Source: Meandrina meandrites
Taxonomy: Eukaryota > Cnidaria > Anthozoa > Scleractinia > Meandrinidae
Assembly: GCA_963693305.1 (NCBI GenBank)
Contig: OY855911.1
Span: forward strand, 35,019,439-35,083,438
Length of the DNA: 64,000 nucleotides
Reading direction: 5' to 3'
In this document: positions 36,201 through 48,979 of the stretch, piece by piece
How the letters are laid out: each line of letters starts with the position of its first letter
How positions within the stretch are numbered: position 1 is the first letter of the stretch
Made by a program: the position numbers and the translations under genes
The notes under the pieces: model-generated
Seen by the model: only the letters and a program-made list of their open reading frames with translations
Database searches by the model: none
What the model was told of the DNA's origin: nothing

Positions 36201-37019
36201 CTCTGCACTTTACACGGTACACTGTACTCTATGCCCTGTGCACTGAACACGGTACTCTGTACTCTGTGCACTGTGCACTATACACGGTACACTGTACTCT
36301 GTGCATCTGTGCACTATACACGGTACACTGTACTCTGTGCACTGTGCACTAAACACGGTACACTGTACTCTGTGCACTATACACGGTACACTGTACTATG
36401 TTCACTATACACGGTACACTGTACTCTGTGCACTGTACTCTGTGCACTGTACACTATACACGGTACACTGTACTCTGTGCACTTTACACGGTACACTGTA
36501 CTCTGTGCACTGTGCACTATACACGGTACACTGTACTCTGTGCACTGTGCACTATACACGGTACACTATACTCTGTTCACTGTGCACTATACACGGTACA
36601 CTGTACTCTGTGCACTGTGCACTATACACGGTACACTGTACTCTGTGTGCTGTGCACTATACATGGTACACTGTACGCTGTGCACTGTGCACTATACACG
36701 GTACACTGTACTCTGTGCACTGTGCACTATACACAGTACATTGTACTCTGCACTATACACGGTACACTGTACTCTATGGCCTGTGCACTAAACACGGTAC
36801 ACTGTACTCTGTGCACTGTGCACTATACAAGGTACACTGTACCCTGTGCACTGTGTACTATACACGGTACACTGTACTCTGTGCACTGTGAACTATACAC
36901 GGTACACTGTACTCTCTGCACTATACACGGCACACTGTACTCTGTTCACTATACACGGTACACTGTACTCTGTGCACTGTACACCATACACGGTACACAG
37001 TACTCTGTGCACTATACAC
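30272..37019 (-). repeat. Heptad satellite, reverse segment 2
   Basis: Longest single-orientation run of the repeat. It contains patches with TATAGTAGTATATACGG at about 30.56, 33.37, 33.68, 35.11 and 35.49 kb. It also contains a tandem duplication of about 1.8 kb: markers at 33,851, 34,134 and 34,322 recur 1,806 bp later. Confidence 0.97.
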
Positions 37020-40000
37020 TGTGTACTAGTGTACCGTGTATAGTGCACAGCGCACAGAGTACAGTGTATATACCGTGTATATACCGTATATACTACTATA
37101 CCGTGTATAGTGCACAGTGCACAGAGTACAGTGTACCGTGTATAGTGCACAGTGCCCAGAGTACAGTGTACCGTGTATAGTGCACAGTGCACAGTGCACA
37201 GAGTACAGTGTACCGTGTATAGTGCACAGCGCACAGAGTACAGTGTATATACCGTGTATATACCGTATATACTACTATACCGTGTATAGTGCACAGTGCA
37301 CAGAGTACAGTGTACCGTGTATAGTGCACAGTGCACAGTGCACAGAGTACAGTGTACCGTGTATAGTGTACAGAGTAGAGTGTACCGTGTATAGTGCACA
37401 GAGTAGAGTGTACCGTGTATAGTGCACAGTGCACAGAGTACAGTTTACCGTGCATAGTGGACAGTGCACTGAGTCCAGTGTACCGTGTATAGTGCACAGT
37501 GCACAGAGTACAGTGTACCGTGTATAGTGCACAGTGCACAGAGTACAGTGTACCGTGTATAGTGCACAGTGCACAGTGCACGGAGTACAGTGTACCGTGT
37601 ATAGTGCACAGCGCACAGAGTACAGTGTACCGTGTATAGTGCACAGAGTACTGTGTACCGTGTATGGTGTACAGTGCACAGAGTACAGTGTACCGTGTAT
37701 AGTGAACAGAGTACAGTGTGCCGTGTATAGTGCACAGAGTACAGTACACAGAGTACAGTGTACCATGTATAGTGCACAGTGCACAGAGTACGATGTACCG
37801 TGTATAGTGCACAGTGCACAGAGTACAGTGTAATGTGTATAGTGCACAGTGCACAGAGTACAGTGTACCGTGTAGTGCACAGCGTACAGTGTACCGTGTA
37901 TAGTGCACAGCACACAGAGTACAGTGTACCGTGTATAGTGCACAGTGCACAGAGTAGAGTGCACCGTGTATAGTGCACAGTGCACAGGGTACAGTGTACC
38001 CTGTATAGTGCACGGTGCACAGAGTACAGTGTACCGTGTATAGTGCACAGTGCACAGAGTACAGTGTACCACGTATAGTGCACAGGGCACAGAGTACACT
38101 GTACCGTGGATAGTGCACAGAGTACAGGGTACTGTGTATAGTGGACAGTGCACAGAGTACAGTGTACCGTGTATAGTGCACAGTGCACAGTGTACCATGT
38201 ATAGTGAACAGAGTACAGTGTACCGTGTATAGTACAGAGTGCACAGAGTACAGTGTACCGTTTATAGTGCACAGAGTACAGTGTACCGTTTATAGTGCAC
38301 AGTGCACAGAGTACTGTGTATAGTGCACAGAGTACAGTGTACCGTGTATTAGAAAACAGTGCACAGTGCACAGAGTACAGTGTACCGTGTATAGTGCACA
38401 GTGCACAGAGTACAGTGTACCGTGTATAGTGCACAGTGCACAGTGCACAGAGTACAGTGTACCGTGTATAGTGCACAGCGCACAGAGTACAGTGTATATA
38501 CCGTGTATATACTACTATACCATGTATAGTGCACAGTGCACAGAGTACAGTGTACCGTGTATAGTGCACAGTGCACAGTGCACAGAGTACAGTGTACCGT
38601 GTATAGTGCACAGAGTACAGTGTACCATGTATAGTGCACAGAGTACAGTGTACCGTGTATAGTGCACAGTGCACAGAGTACAGTGTACCGTGTATAGAGC
38701 ACAGTGCACTGAGTCCAGTGTACCGTGTATAGTGCACATTGAACAGAGTACAGTGTACCGTGTATAGTGCACAGTGCACAGAGTACAGTGTACCGTGTAT
38801 AGTGCACAGTGCACAGTGCACAGAGTACAGTGTACCGTGTATAGTGCACAGCACACAGAGTACAGTGTATATACCGTGTATATACCGTATATACTACTAT
38901 ACCATGTATAGTGCACAGTGCACAGAGTACAGTGTACCGCGTATAGTGCACAGTGCACAGTGCACAGAGTACTGTGTACCGTGTATAGTGTACAGAGTAC
39001 AGTGTACCGTGTATAGTGCACAGAGTAGAGTGTACCGTGTATAGTGCACAGTGCACAGAGTACAGTTTAACGTGCATAGTGGACAGTGCACTGAGTCCAG
39101 TGTACCGTGTATAGTGCAGAGTGCACATAGTACAGTGTACCGTGGATAGTGCACAGTGCACAGAGTACAGTGTACCGTGTATAGTGCACAGTGCATAGTG
39201 CACAGAGTACAGTGTACCGTGTATAGTGCACAGTGCACAGTGCACAGAGTACAGTGTACCGTGTATAGTGCACAGCGCACAGAGTACAGCGTACCGTGTA
39301 TAGTGCACAGAGTACTGTGTACCGTGTATGGTGTACAGTGCACAGAGTACAGTGTACCGTGTATAGTGAACAGAGTACAGTGTGCCGTGCATAGTGCACA
39401 GAGTACAGTGTACCGTGTATAGTTCACAGTGCACAGAGTACAGTGTACCGTGTATAGTACACAGTGCACAGGGTACAGTGTACCGTGTATAGTGCACAGT
39501 GCACAGAGTACAGTGTACCGTGTTTAGTGCACAGGGCATAGAGTACAGTGTACCGTGTATAGTGCAGAGTACAGTGTACTGTGTATAGTGCACACTGCAC
39601 AGAGTACAGTGTACCGTGTATAGTGCACAGTGCACAGCGTACAGTGTACCGTGTATAGTGCACAGCACACAGAGTACAGTGTACCGTGTATAGTGCACAG
39701 TGCACAGAGTACAGTGTACCGTGTATAGTGCACAGTGCACAGAGTACACTGTACCGTGTATAGTGCACAGTGCACAGAGTACAGTGTACCGTGTATAGTG
39801 CACAGTGCAAAGAGTACAGTGTACCGTGTATAGTGTACAGAGTACAGTGTACCGTGTATAGTGTACAGTGCACAGAGTACAGTGCACAGAGTACAGTGTA
39901 CCGTGTATAGTGAACATAGTACAGTGTACCGTGTATAGTGCACAGAGTACAGTGTACCGTGTTTAGTGCACAGTGCACAGAGTACAGTGTACCGTGTATA

Positions 40001-42104
40001 GTGCACAGTGCATAGTGCACAGAGTACAGTGTACCGTGTATAGTGCACAGTGCACAGTGCACAGAGTACAGTGTACCGTGTATAGTGCACAGCGCACAGA
40101 GTACAGCGTACCGTGTATAGTGCACAGAGTACTGTGTACCGTGTATGGTGTACAGTGCACAGAGTGCAGTGTACCGTGTATAGTGAACAGAGTACAGTGT
40201 GCCGTGCATAGTGCACAGAGTACAGTGTACCGTGTATAGTTCACAGTGCAGAGAGTACAGTGTACCGAGTATAGTACACAGTGCACAGGGTACAGTGTAC
40301 CGTGTATAGTGCACAGTGCACAGAGTACAGTGTACCGTGTTTAGTGCACAGGGCATAGAGTACAGTGTACCGTGTATAGTGCAGAGTACAGTGTACTGTG
40401 TATAGTGCACACTGCACAGAGTACAGTGTACCATGTATAGTGCACAGTGCACAGCGTACAGTGTACCGTGTATAGTGCACAGCACACAGAGTACAGTGTA
40501 CCGTGTATAGTGCACAGTGCACAGAGTACAGTGTACCGTGTATAGTGCACAGTGCGCAGAGTACAGTGTACCGTGTATAGTGCACAGTGCACAGAGTACA
40601 GTGTACCGTGTATAGTGCACAGTGCACAGAGTACAGTGTACCGTGTATAGTGCACAGAGTACAGTGTACCGTGTATAGTGTACAGTGCACAGAGTACAGT
40701 GCACAGAGTACAGTGTACCGTGTATAGTGAACATAGTACAGTGTACCGTGTATAGTGCACAGAGTACAGTGTACCGTGTTTAGTGCACAGTGCACAGAGT
40801 ACAGTGTACCGTGTATAGTGCACAGTGCACAGAGTACAGTGTACCGTGTATAGTAAACAGTGCACAGAGTACAGTGTACCGTGTTCAGTGCACAGGGCAT
40901 AGAGTACAGTGTACCGTGTAAAGTGCAGAGTACAGTGTACTGTGTATAGTGCACAGTGCACAGAGTACAGTGTACCGTGTATAGTGCACAGTGCACAGCG
41001 TACAGTGTACCGTGTATAGTGCACAGCACACAGAGTACAGTGTACCGTGTATACTGCACAGTGCACAGAGTACAGTGCACCGTGTATAGTGCACAGTGCA
41101 CAGGGTACAGTGTACCGTGTATAGTGCACGGTTCACAGAGTACAGTGTACCGTGTATAGTGCACAGTGCACAGAGTACAGTGTACCGTGGATAGTGCACA
41201 GAGTACAGGGTACTATGTATAGTGGACAGTGCACAGAGTACAGTGTACCGTGTATAGTGCACAGTGTACAGTGTACCATGTATAGTGAACACAGTACAGT
41301 GTACCGTGTATAGTACACAGTGCACAGAGTACAGTGTACCGTGTATAGTGCACAGAGTACAGTGTACCGTTTATAGTGCACAGTGCACAGAGTACTGTGT
41401 ATAGTGCACAGAGTACAGTGTATTACAAAACAGTTCACAGTGCACAGAGTACAGTGTACCGTGCATAGTGCACAGTGCACAGAGTACAGTGTACCGTGTA
41501 TAGTGCACAGTGCACAGTGCACAGAGTACAGTGTACCGTGTATAGTGCACAGCGCAGAGAGTACAGTGTACCGTGTATAGTGCACAGTACACAGAGTACA
41601 GTGTACCGTATATAGTGCACAGTGCACAGAGTACAGTGGACCATGTATAGTGCACAGTGCACAGTGCACAGAGTACAGTGTACCGTGTATAGTGCACAGC
41701 GCACAGAGTACAGTGTACCGTGTATAGTGCACAGTGCACAGTGCACAGAGTACAGTGTACCGTGTATAGTGCACAGCGCACAGAGTACAGTGTACCGTGT
41801 ATAGTGCACAGAGTATTGTGTACCGTGTATGGTGTACAGTGCACAGATTACAGTGTATCGTGTATAGTGCACAGTGCACAGAGTATAGTGTACCGTGTAT
41901 AGTGCACAGAGTACAGTGTACCGTGTATAGTGTACAGTGCACAGAGTACAGTGCACAGAGTACAGTGTACCGTGTATAGTGAACATAGTACAGTGTACCG
42001 TGTATAGTGCACAGAGTACAGTGTACCTTGTTTAGTGCACAGTGCACAGAGTACAGTGTAACGTGTATAGTGCACAGTGCACAGAGTACAGTGTACCGTG
42101 TATA
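37020..42104 (+). repeat. Heptad satellite, forward segment 2
   Basis: Orientation flips at 37,017-37,030, and from here the plus strand reads GTGTATAGTGCACAG units. Patches with CCGTATATACTACTATACC, the inverse of those on the left, occur near 37.08, 37.27, 38.50 and 38.89 kb. Confidence 0.97.
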
Positions 42105-42520
42105 CCCGGAGGGGGCACTTCCTATAAATGGGCTAATGGGGATGTGCCGCTGGATGGGGTTGCATTTTCACGACAGGACTGACTATAATGGGGCCGCTTT
42201 TTCAAGCACTTTTTATAGGGTGACTAGAATGGGGTCACACTTTTCTGGGATTTTGAAGGTAAGAAAATTCTGGCAAGTCGTGATTTATAAACGGAAAGAT
42301 TCGCCAAAAAGAAAAAGTTACCGTATTCATTGCTGTTGTTTAATATTTGACAAACGGCTCCCATTACGTGACTAAGTTGGGGTCATGAAAATTACATTTA
42401 CCCAAAAGTGACTAAGATGGGGTCTATAATTGGCCATAGAATATGACTATAATGGGGTAGGGGTTCTGAGAGGCTAGCGGCACATACCCAACAAAGATTG
42501 GCCCAAGTAACCCCCCCGGG
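42105..42520 (-). mobile_element. 416-bp hAT-like element, copy 2 (inverted)
   Basis: Same length as copy 1 and nearly identical, in the opposite orientation. It is flanked by CGTGTATA on both sides (42097-42104 and 42521-42528), the reverse complement of the copy 1 duplication. Confidence 0.85.
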
Positions 42521-43773
42521 CGTGTATAGTGCACAGTGCACAGAGTACAGTGTACCGTGTTTAGTGCACAGGGCATAGAGTACAGTGTACCGTGTAAAGT
42601 GCAGAGTACAGTGTACTGTGTATAGTGCACAGTGCACAGAGTACAGTGTACCGTGTATAGTGCACAGTGCACAGCGTACAGTGTACCGTGTATAGTGCAC
42701 AGCACACAGAGTACAGTGTACCGTGTATAGTGCACAGTGCACAGAGTACAGTGCACCGTGTATAGTGCACAGTGCACAGAGAACAGTGTACCGTGTATAG
42801 TGCACGGTGCACAGAGTACAGTGTACCGTGTATAGTGCACAGTGCACAGAGTACGGTGTACCACGTATAGTGCACAGGGCACAGAGTACAGTGTACCGTG
42901 GATAGTGCACAGAGTACAGGGTAATGTGTATAGTGGACAGTGCACAGAGTACAGTGTACCGTATATAGTGCACAGTGCACAGTGTACCATGTATAGTGAA
43001 CACAGTACAGTGTACCGTGTATAGTACACAGTGCACAGAGTACAGTGTACCGTGTATAGTGCACAGAGTACAGTGAACCGTTTATAGTGCACAGTGCACA
43101 GAGTACAGTGTACTGTGTATAGTGCACAGTGTACAGTGTACCGTGTATTAGAAAACAGTGCACAGTGCACAGAGTACAGTGTACCGTGTATAGTGCACAG
43201 TGCACAGAGTACAGTGTACCGTGTATAGTGCACAGTGCACAGTGCACAGAGTACAGTGTACCGTGTATAGTGCACAGCGCACAGAGTACAGTGTACCGTG
43301 TATAGTGCACAGAGTACTGTGTACCGTGTATGGTGTACAGTGCACAGAGTACAGTGTACCGTGTATAGTGAACAGAGTACAGTGTGCCGTGTATAGTGCA
43401 CAGAGTACAGTGTACCGTGTATAGTGCACAGTGCACAGAGTACAGTGTACCCTGTATAGTGAACAGAGTACAGTGTGCCGTGTATAGTGCACAGAGTACA
43501 GTGTACCGTGTATAGTGCACAGTGCACAGAGTGCAGTGTACCGTGTATAGTACACAGTGCACAGGGTACAGTGTACCGTGTATAGTGCACAGTGCACAGA
43601 GTACAGTGTACCGTGTATAGTGCACAGAGTACTGTGTACCGTGTATGGTGTACAGTGCACAGAGTACAGTGTATCGTGTATAGTGAACAGAGTACAGTGT
43701 ACCGTGTTTAGTGCACAGTGCACAGTGTACCGTGTATAGTGCACAGTGCACAGAGTACAGTGTACCGTGTATA
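42521..43773 (+). repeat. Heptad satellite between hAT-like copies 2 and 3
   Basis: A 1,253-bp stretch (exactly 179 heptads) of forward units. Together with the element it forms a 1,669-bp segment that is repeated at least in part to the right of copy 3. Confidence 0.95.
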
Positions 43774-44189
43774 CCCGGAGGGGGCACTTCCTATAAATGG
43801 GCTAATGGGGATGTGCCGCTGGATGGGGTCGCATTTTCACGACAGGACTGACTATAATGGGGCCACTTTTTCAAGCACTTTTTATAGGGTGACTAGAATG
43901 GGGTCACACTTTTCCTGGATTTTGAGGGTAAGAAAATTTTGGCAAGTTGTGATTTATAAACGGAAAGATTCGCCAAAAAGAAAAAGTTACCGTATTCATT
44001 GCTGTTGTTTAATATTTGACAAACGGCTCCCATTACGTGACTAAGTTGGGGTCATGAAAATTACATTTACCCAAAAGTGACTAAGATGGGGTCTATAATT
44101 GGCCATAGAATATGACTATAATGGGGTAGGGGTTCTGAGAGGCTAGCGGCACATACCCAACAAAGATTGGCCCAAGTAAGCCCCCCGGG
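43774..44189 (-). mobile_element. 416-bp hAT-like element, copy 3 (inverted)
   Basis: Same ends, length and flanking CGTGTATA (43766-43773 and 44190-44197) as copy 2, with a few substitutions. Copy 1 and copy 3 are symmetric about 37,022, the orientation switch of the array. Confidence 0.85.
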
Positions 44190-44895
44190 CGTGTATAGTG
44201 CACAGTGCACAGAGTACAGTGTACCGTGTTTAGTGCACAGGGCATAGAGTACAGTGTACCGTGTAAAGTGCAGGGTACAGTGTACTGTGTATAGTGCACA
44301 GTGCACAGAGTACAGTGTACCGTGTATAGTGCACAGTGCACAGCGTACAGTGTACCGTGTATAGTGCACAGCACACAGAGTACAGTGTACCGTGTATAGT
44401 GCACAGTGCACAGAGTACAGTGCACCGTGTATAGTGCACAGTGCACAGAGAACAGTGTACCGTGTATAGTGCACGGTGCACAGAGTGCAGTGTACCGTGT
44501 ATAGTGCACAGTGAACAGAGTACAGTGTACCACGTATAGTGCACAGGGCACAGAGTACAGTGTACCGTGGATAGTGCACAGAGTACAGGGTAATGTGTAT
44601 AGTGGACAGTGCACAGAGTACAGTGTACCGTGTATAGTGCACAGTGCACAGTGTACCATGTATAGTGAATACAGTACAGTGTACCGTGTATAGTACACAG
44701 TGCACAGAGTACAGTGTACCGTGTATAGTGCACAGAGTACAGTGTACCGTTTATAGTGCACAGTGCACAGAGTACAGTGTACTGTGTATAGTGCACAGAG
44801 TACAGTGTACCGTGTATTAGAAAAGAGTGCACAGTGCACAGAGTACAGTGTACCGTGTATAGTGCACAGAGTACAGTGTACCGTGTATAGTGCAC
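44190..44895 (+). repeat. Heptad satellite, forward segment 3
   Basis: Continuation of forward units after copy 3, ending at the centre of a near-perfect palindrome at 44,896. Confidence 0.96.
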
Positions 44896-44931
44896 AGTGC
44901 ACTATACACGGTACACTGTACTCTGTGCACT
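44861..44931. repeat. Perfect 35-bp palindrome with 1-bp centre
   Basis: Arms 44861-44895 and 44897-44931 are exact reverse complements around A44896. This is the third orientation switch of the heptad satellite. Confidence 0.9.
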
Positions 44932-47900
44932 GTGCACTATACACGGTACACTGGACTCAGTGCACTGTGCTCTATAGACGGTACACAGTACTCTGTGCAC
45001 TGTGCACTATACACGGTACACTGTACTCTGTGCACTATACACGGTACACTGTACTCTCTGCACTGTGCACTATGCACGGTACACTGTACTCTGTGCACTG
45101 TGCACTATACACGGTACACTCTACTCTGTGCAATATACACGGTACACTGTACTCTTTGCACTATACACGGTACACTGTACTCTGTGCACTATACACGGTA
45201 CACTGTACTCTGTGCACTTTGCACCATACACGGTACACTGTACTCTGTGCACAATACACGGTACACTGTACTCTCTGCACTGTGCACTATACACGGTACA
45301 CTGTACTCTGTGCACTGTACACCATACACGGTACACAGTACTCTGTGCACTATACACGGTACACTGTACTCTATGCCCTGTGCACTAAACACGGTACACT
45401 GTACTCTGTGCACTGTGCACTATACACGGTACACTGTACTCTGTGCACTGTGCACTATACACGATACACTGTACTCTCTGCACTGTGCACTGAACACGGT
45501 ACACTGTACTCTGTGCACTGTGCACTATAGACGGTACAGTGTACCCTGTGCACTGTGCACTATACACGGTACACTGTACTCTGTGCACTGTGCACTATAC
45601 ACGGTACACTGTACTCTGTGCACTGTGCACTAAACACGGTACACTGTACTCTGTGCACTATACACGGTACACTGTACTATGTTCACTATACACGGTACAC
45701 TGTACTCTGTGCACTGTACTCTGTGCTCTGTACACTATACACGGTACACTGTACTCTGTGCACTATACACGGTACACTGTACTCTGTGCACTGTGCACTA
45801 TACACGGTAAACTGTACTCTGTGCACTGTGCACTATAAACGGTACACTGTACTCTGTGCACTGTGCACTATACACGATACACTGTACTCTCTGCACTGTG
45901 CACTATACACGGTACACTGTACTCTGTGTGCTGTGCACTATACACGGTACACTGTACGCTGTGCACTGTGCACTATACACGGTACACTGTACTCTGTGCA
46001 CTGTGCACTATACACAGTACACTGTACTCTGCACTATACACGGTACACTGTACTCTATGCCCTGTGCACTAAACACGGTACACTGTACTCTGTGCACTGT
46101 GCACTATACACGGTACACTGTACCCTGTGCACTGTGTACTATACACGGTACACTGTACTCTGTGCACTGTGAACTATACACGGTACACTGTACTCTGTGC
46201 ACTATACACGGCACACTGTACTCTGTTCACTATACACGGTACACTGTACTCTGTGCACTGTACACCATATACGGTACACAGTACTCTATGCACTATACAC
46301 GGTACACTGTACTCTGTGCGCTGTGCACTATACACGGTACACTGTACTCTGTGCACTGTGCACTGTGCACTATACACGGTACACTGTACTCTGTGCACTG
46401 TGCACTGTGCACTATACACGGTACACTGTACTCTGTGCACTGTGCACTATACACGGTACACTGTACTCTGTGCACTGTGCACTATACACGGTACACTGGA
46501 CTCAGTGCACTGTGCACTATGCACGGTAAACTGTACTCTGTGCACTGTGCACTATACACGGTACACTCTACTCTGTGCAGTATACACGGTACACTATACT
46601 CTGTACACTATACACGGTACACTGTACTCTGTGCACTGTGCACTGTGCACTATACACGGTACACTGTACTCTGTGCACTGTGCAATATACACGGTATAGT
46701 AGTATATACGGTATATACACGGTATATACACTGTACTCTGTGCGCTGTGCACTATACACGGTACACTGTACTCTGTGCACTGTGCACTGTGCACTATACA
46801 CGGTACACTGTACTCTGTGCACTGTGCACTATACACGGTACACTGTACTCTGTGCACTATACACGGTACACTGTACTCTTTGCACTATACACGGTACACT
46901 GTACTCTGTGCACTATACACGGTACACTGTACTCTGTGCAGTGTGCACCATACACGGTACACTGTACTCTGTGCACAATACACGGTACACTGTACTCTCT
47001 GCACTGTGCACTATACACGGTACACTGTACTCTGTGCACTGTACACCATAAACGGTACACAGTACTCTGTGCACTATACACGGTACACTGTACTCTGTGC
47101 GCTGTGCACTATACACGGTACACTGTACTCTGTGCACTGTGCACTGTGCACTATACACGGTACACTGTACTCTGTGCACTGTGCACTGTGCACTATACAC
47201 GGTACACTGTACTCTGGGCACAGTGCACTATAAACGGTACTCTGTACTCTGTGCACTGTGCACTATACACGGTACACTGGACTCAGTGCACCGTGCACTA
47301 TGCACGGTAAACTGTACTCTCTGCACTGTGCACTATACACGGTACACTCTACTCTGTGCAGTATACACGGTACACTGTACTCTGTACACTATACACGGTA
47401 CACTGTACTCTGTGCACTGTGCACTGTGCACTATACACGGTACACTGTACTCTGTGCACTGTGCAATATACACGGTATAGTAGTATATACGGTATATACA
47501 CGGTATATACACTGTACTCTGTGCGCTGTGCACTATACACGGTACACTGTACTCTGTGCACTGTGCACTGTGCACTATACACGGTACACTGTACTCTGTG
47601 CACTGTGCACTATACACGGTACACTGTACTCTGTGCACTGTGCACTATACACAGTACACTGGACTCAGTGCACTGTGCTCTATACACGGTACACTGTACT
47701 CTGTGCACTGTGCACTATACACGGTACACTGTACTCTGTGCACTATACACGGTACACTGTACTCTCTGCACTGTGCACTATGCACGGTACACTGTACTCT
47801 GTGCACTGTGCACTATACACGGTACACTCTACTCTGTGCACTATACACGGTACACTGTACTCTGTGCACTATACACGGTACACTGTACTCTGTGCACTAT

Positions 47901-48979
47901 ACACGGTACACTGTACTCTGTGCACTGTGCACCATACACGGTACACTGTACTCTGTGCACAATACACGGTACACTGTACTCTCTGCACTGTGCACTATAC
48001 ACGGTACACTGTAATCTGTGCACTGTACACCATACACGGTACACAATACTCTGTGCACTATACACGGTACACTGTACTCTGTGCGCTGTGCACTATACAC
48101 GGTACACTCTACTCTGTGCACTGTGCACTGTGCACTATACACGGTACACTGTACTCTGTGCACTGTGCACTATACACGGTACACTGTACTCTGTGCACTG
48201 TGCACTATACACGGTACACTGTACTCTGTGCACTGTGCACTATACACGGTACACTAAACTCAGTGCACTGTGCACTATGCACGGTACACTGTACTCTGTG
48301 CACTGTGCACTATACACGGTACACTCTACTCTGTGCACTATACACGGTACACTGTACTCTGTGCACTATACACGGTACACTGTACTCTGTGCACTGTGCA
48401 CTGTGCACTGTGCACTATACACGGTATAGTAGTATATACGGTATATACACGGTATATACACGGTATATACACGGTATATACACTGTACTCTGTGCGCTGT
48501 GCACTATACACGGTACACTGTACTCTGTGCACTGTGCACTGTGCTCTATACACGGTACACTGTACTCTGTGCACTGTGCACTATACACGGTACACTGTAC
48601 TCTGTGCACTATACACGGTACACTGTACTCTTTGCACTATACACGGTACACTGTACTCTGTGCAATATACACGGTACACTGTACTCTCCGCACTGTGCAC
48701 TATGCACCGTACACTGTACTCTGTGCACTGTGCACTATACACGGTACACTCTACTCTGTGCACTATACACGGTACACTGTACTCTGTGCACTATACACGG
48801 TACACTGTACTCTGTGCACTATACACGGTACACTGTACTCTGTGCACTGTGCACCATACACGGTATACTGTACTCTGTGCACAATACACGGTACACTGTA
48901 CTCTCTGCACTGTGCACTATACACGGTACACTGTACTCTCTGCACTAGACACGGTACACTGTACTCTGTGCACTACACA
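44897..48979 (-). repeat. Heptad satellite, reverse segment 3
   Basis: Reverse-orientation units with TATAGTAGTATATACGG patches near 46.70, 47.48 and 48.43 kb. It ends at the mirror image of the 26.26-kb junction. Confidence 0.97.

Noticed and set aside
26266..48979. Heptad array as telomeric repeat
   Set aside because: The heptamer is not G-rich on one strand, is unrelated to TTAGGG-type repeats and is internal with both orientations.
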